Shown here: piece after piece, positions 60,021 to 64,000 of the stretch
How positions within the stretch are numbered: position 1 is the stretch's first letter
How the letters are laid out: the number at the start of each line of letters is the position of its first letter
DNA from: Azadirachta indica
Lineage: Eukaryota; Streptophyta; Magnoliopsida; Sapindales; Meliaceae
Assembly (NCBI GenBank): GCA_022749755.1
Contig: CM040450.1
Span: 11,182,913-11,246,912, forward strand
Direction of reading: 5' to 3'
DNA length: 64,000 nt
Made by a program: the position numbers and the translations under genes
The notes under the pieces: generated by a model
What the model was told of the DNA's origin: nothing
The model's input: only the letters and a program-made list of their open reading frames with translations
Database searches by the model: none

Positions 60021-62370
60021 ATGGATTACACAAGCAGAAGAAGTCAAGGAGGCCTTTTCGAAGGTCTCTACAGAGTGATTATGCGTCGGAACTCCATCTA
60101 CGTAACCTTCATCATCGCCGGCGCTTTTGTTGGTGAACGGGTATATACTGAATAATCTTTATTCAATCCCTCAATTTTATACGTTTCATATTTTGTTGTA
60201 GCTTTACATTCTGATTCGTTAGAAAGGATAGGCAAAAAGGCTTAGTTATTTTCTGTCGCATTGGAATGTGTAGAATTTTGGTTTATGTTAAGTTTTTTTA
60301 TACTTTACATTGAATTAAACATGGAATGATCATGTTATTATTCGCCCAATCGTTATTAAAACTATATTGAATTTTATGCTTTTTTACAATGATGTTGAAT
60401 TCCTTGTTTGTTTCATGCTAAAGATTTAAACTTTTTGATCATCGTGTTGTTTGTTAGAATTTCTATGAAAAATGATCCATTTGGTGCAGGCTGTGGACTA
60501 TGGAGTGCGCAAGCTCTGGGAGTACAACAATGTTGGGGTAATATTTCTGTTGTTTTCTTTGTTTGTAGGTTTTAGTTCATTCATGTATACACTTTTAGTT
60601 ACCCTTTCCATTTTGTCTGGCATGATATACAGCTCATACCATAAAATCGTGTATTTTGATGGCAGTTTTCTATTATTTTAAGTTGCATTCTTCGCTTCTC
60701 TAGATGAAAAGTGTCTTTTTGCAGTGAGGGTTTCAAACTGTTATTGATTGTTAATATAGGGTGGACATGGTACTGCCACTGTAGGCTTGCTTGCCAGGAT
60801 TGCAGCACTTTTTCCTACCAAGTTGAGGCAATCTAGTTTTAAAAAACACTTTCTCCAGTGCTTTAAATGATGTTATGTTATTAATGACTATGGGGCATGC
60901 ATTTTCTTAGCGGTGTTCTTTTTGGAGGCTCTTTGCTCTTTATATACTAGTCAATTAATTGGCTAAGAATGACTTTTCATATTTATTCAATGAAATGCAT
61001 AGATTGAGTTGCAATGGATAGTGCTTCTTGTCCATGTAAATCGAACCATTTTCTTGCTGAATTAAAATGGTGCCTCATTTTTGAAGCTTAATTTCTTTTC
61101 AGTTTCTGAGGCCTATAATATTCCTCTTTGAATATGCATATATATATATATATATATATTTTTTGGCGGTTGTTCTCCATTTCAGCATCTGACAGGTTCA
61201 TATTTATCAGTTTTCCGTTGTCAGGATTTCACTCCAATTTTTAGACTGGTTGTAATTGTTATCACATCACCACAAATACAAAAAGATATTGTTTGTTAAA
61301 CTTTTTGAGATACCTCATTTAGTTGATATCTACCTAACCTTGTTATTGTTTTGTCCCTTCATTTATTTGTCAATTTGATTAAGGTGGTTTGAGATCTTAG
61401 ACAAAAAAGACTGAAATCTGGTAGAAGTTTGGATAAATTGTAAATTTGCTGCAATTTACGCTGCATAGATCAGTAATTTGCCAGTCTTCAAAATGTTTAT
61501 AATGGACTTTCAAAATGTGGGAATGGTGTTTTTGTTTCATTCAGTCTAGATGAATGAATAAGTTTCCTGACTTGATAGAGTGGTGTTTAGTCAGTTTTTG
61601 ACTTTATATTGCTGTTGGCGCTCACTTTCCTCTCAAATTCTGTCTCTGGTCATTACATTGTCAAAATGCTAGCTTTTCCTTTTCTTTTTTTCCCCCCCTT
61701 TTTGGTCTTCATAAAATAGAAATGAAAATATTGCTACATAAGGTCCCTCATCAATAATAAATAATTATATAATGAACGTGCTCTGTGTTTACTTCTTTTG
61801 GTTTGTTATTTAAACCATGTTTTGATAATTTGATAATAAGTTGTGATGGAAGTGTCTATGCATATATCACCTACTAATCATATTATTTAAAGTTTGTTGT
61901 TATTGGTCCTTCTTGTTATCTAGAAATTCATGCAAGGAGGCTGTTGAAGAGACTATGAGAATATATGCTATAGGGGGGAAAAAAAAACATTGATCTTACT
62001 GTGAAGATATCTTGAAATGCCAAACTGATTTTTTCTTGGATCATGGTCTTTAATTTATATGATATGTTAGCAAAGAGAATTCCACCAGCAGAATGTTCAG
62101 TCTGTTAACAGCTTCCATTCTCTAATCTAGAAACAATTAGTGAATATCAAAGGAATGTTATACGTGAATATGATGAGATGTTTGCAAATTAGAAGTCAGA
62201 GTGAATTATCAATTCCATGTGGGTGAGGGCGATTGCTCTGAAGTTCACAGCATTAATTAATTGCTTTTCACCAGTGCATTCTCTGATTTGTATTTTCCAA
62301 TGCTTTTCTTTTACTGCAGAAACGATACGAAGACATTCCAGTTTTGGGGCAAAGGCAACCAGAAGAGTAG
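60021..62370 (+). CDS. Cytochrome bc1 complex subunit 9 (UQCR10/QCR9 type)
   Basis: Three exons: 60021-60140, 60490-60537, 62320-62370, GT-AG introns, 72 residues, the normal size. It is the small single-span subunit 9 of mitochondrial complex III, holding the Rieske and cytochrome c1 region in the inner membrane. The sequence begins MDYTSRRSQGGLFEGLYRVI and includes MRRNSIYVTFIIAGAFVGER (one membrane helix, about residues 25-41), then AVDYGVRKLWEYNNVG and KRYEDIPVLGQRQPEE. All parts fit the family, including the C-terminal acidic pair. No cleaved presequence, as usual for this subunit. Intron 2 is 1.78 kb and carries a (TA)n run at ~61138-61160. Confidence 0.93.
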
Positions 62371-63167
62371 ATTATTGAACATCTGTCAATTTGAAGTTTT
62401 CTACCAAAGATTTGGAGTAAGCATCCATGTATTGGGTTGCAGTTTTCCTTGTTGCAATAAGTGTTGTATGCCTGAGCTCATCAGACACTCGAATTTCAAG
62501 CATGATTTTTTTCAAATAGGTTATTGGAGTTATTGAATTGATATGAACTGTGTACTTGGTCTAGTAACATTTATGTTCAGTTTATGGAATCTTAATCATC
62601 TGTTCAAGTTGGTTTTTCTAGCATTTTGATTTGACGTTCGACTGTTATGCATTAATCCACCTGTTTAGAATGCCTGAGAGGAGACTAAGCAGCAAGCAGT
62701 AAAAGTATACCCCTTCTGCAATGCACATGAAACATGATCGCGCACACTATGAAGCACGCCAGTACAACCTTGTGTGGCTTTGCGTGGAGCCACTATAGTC
62801 TATATTGTGAATGGGATCATTTGCCGGTTCAAGATTCACAAGATCATAATCGAATTCCAAAGATGAAGCATATGAACATAAAATTCTAAATAGCAATCAA
62901 AATTTAAAACCAAAAACATTCAAATAATAGTTTACTGACAAGAAAATTGATATTTAACAGAAGGAAAACTATGTTCATGCGTATTCTTTAACTAATGTAT
63001 TAAAATGATGAGAAATCGTAGCACTGTCTAAATTTTTATGTGGTAAAATTCTATTTGTTACTTAGTATTTTTACTTTCTAATATGATCTCCTAACACAAT
63101 TTTCACATCAAATGAAAATTTAAAAAAAATAAAAATACAGGAAGCTAAACCATAAAACAGTACAAGG
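62371..63167. other. Intergenic between UQCR9 and RPL10A
   Basis: UQCR9 3' UTR followed by AT-rich spacer. No gene or repeat found. Confidence 0.5.
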
Positions 63168-63202
63168 CACGTGGTAAAACCCACAGCACGTGAGTAGGGT
63201 TT
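63168..63202 (+). promoter_or_regulatory. RPL10A promoter: two G-boxes and a telo-box
   Basis: CACGTG occurs at 63168-63173 and 63187-63192, and TAGGGTTT (telo-box, reverse orientation) at 63195-63202, 190-225 bp before the ATG. A pyrimidine-rich leader (TTCTTCTCTTCC, 63211-63222) follows. Telo-boxes are typical of plant ribosomal protein promoters. Confidence 0.55.
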
Positions 63203-63392
63203 AGTAAAGCCTTTCTTCTCTTCCGTCCCTGCTCACTCTCTCAACTGCTCTCTTCGGACTCGAGACTGTCAGGTTCGCCCTTTTCTCTCACTCTCTTACG
63301 CGTCTTTCAAATATCTCTTTTCCCTCTCACTGGATTTTAATTTTTTTTTTAAAATATTTTACAGCAACCGCGGATTCGAAGTAGCAGCAACT

Positions 63393-64000
63393 ATGAGGTA
63401 ACAAAATTTCCATTTTTCATGTTTATTTTGATTTCTGTAATTTATATTTAATTATATAATTTGAATTTAGCAGTAGCAAGCTGTCAAGTGAGGCTCTGAG
63501 AGAGGCAATCTCTACTATTTGTGGGGATGCAAAGGAGAAAAAGCGTAACTTTGTGGAGACCATTGAACTTCAAATTGGGTTGAAGAATTATGATCCTCAG
63601 AAGGACAAGCGGTTCAGTGGGTCTGTCAAACTTCCCCACATTCCTCGTCCTAAGATGAAAGTTTGCATGCTTGGTGATGCCCAGCATGTTGAACAGGTAA
63701 AATTTGCTGCTCATTTATTTTAACTGTTGATTTAATTAGTTAGTACTCTTGAATGCCAGACGGATTCTTTTAACATGAATTACTGTTTTGTGATTTATCT
63801 CGCACGCTTCAAATATGGTTTGTAACATGTATCTTTTGTGGAGTGTCAGGTATGTGCTTTTTCTTGTCTGATTTTTAGATGTTAGCACTATGCTACTTTG
63901 CTGGATATTGTTATGGTTATATGCTCTTTTGCAACCTGAAACGTTAAACTTGTAACATTAGTTGTCAAGGCTGATAGTCTTTTATGTTACAAGTTTTATG
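63393..64000 (+). CDS. RPL10A: 60S ribosomal protein L10a (uL1), 5' part only
   Basis: Exon 1 is just ATGAG (63393-63397). Exon 2 is 63471-63696. The gene then enters an intron and leaves the window, so 77 of ~216 residues are visible. Sequence: [60 protein letters not shown], then [17 protein letters not shown]. uL1 forms the L1 stalk of the cytosolic large ribosomal subunit and helps release deacylated tRNA. The [10 protein letters not shown] block is its conserved N-terminal signature. The tiny first exon split after ATGAG is common for plant ribosomal protein genes. No defect in the visible part. Confidence 0.93.

Noticed and set aside
60472..60681. 69-codon frame overlapping UQCR9 exon 2
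   Set aside because: Reads through the splice donor into the intron; the spliced frame matches the family exactly.

Overview
The window looks like nuclear DNA of a eudicot plant. It is AT-rich, its genes are split by GT-AG introns, it carries plant retrotransposon and MITE families, and its conserved genes are plant-type (chloroplast FtsZ2, BIC1 cryptochrome inhibitor, CIA1/CIAO1, respiratory complex III subunit 9, ribosomal protein uL1/L10a). The LINE and 'putative plant transposon protein' remnants recall Sapindales genomes such as Citrus, but that is an impression, not a demonstrated identity.

Layout. 1-11.4 kb is a nested transposon stack. A LINE ribonuclease H remnant (plus strand) is split by a minus-strand Ty1/copia element (1296-10805). 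The copia 5' LTR is in turn split by a 5.06-kb CACTA-type element (5542-10599). 11.4-13.9 kb holds a broken DUF247 gene (minus) between two near-identical ~157-bp direct repeats. 13.9-20.4 kb is gene-free, AT-rich DNA with a cluster of terminal-inverted-repeat elements, two with 8-9-bp target duplications. 20.4-22.6 kb is a large fold-back structure with a central array of quasi-palindromic 39-bp units. 22.6-28.6 kb is a 5'-truncated, decayed LINE interrupted by a gag-only gypsy element with intact LTRs and a perfect 5-bp target duplication.

28.7-35.1 kb is an FtsZ2 gene with seven coding exons and all splice sites intact, but two single-base deletions break the reading frame. 36.9-39.8 kb holds gypsy fragments around a degenerate plant transposon protein module. 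BIC1 (45.7-46.2 kb, plus) and CIAO1 (48.5-55.3 kb, minus, ten intact exons, 352 aa) are convergent. Between them lie a MITE, an orphan TATA/palindrome and a tandem duplication of the CIAO1 3' flank; a SINE sits in a CIAO1 intron. A degenerate copia-like LTR pair occupies 55.7-58.2 kb. The right end has UQCR9 (60.0-62.4 kb) and the start of RPL10A (63.4 kb onward), both plus strand with telo-box motifs, plus Site II motifs (UQCR9) or G-boxes (RPL10A).

The host genes are unrelated housekeeping or light-signalling genes with no operon-like relationship. I found no evidence for a new multi-gene system. The most informative signals are the FtsZ2 frameshifts, the fold-back element with its palindromic satellite, and the precise nesting of transposons.
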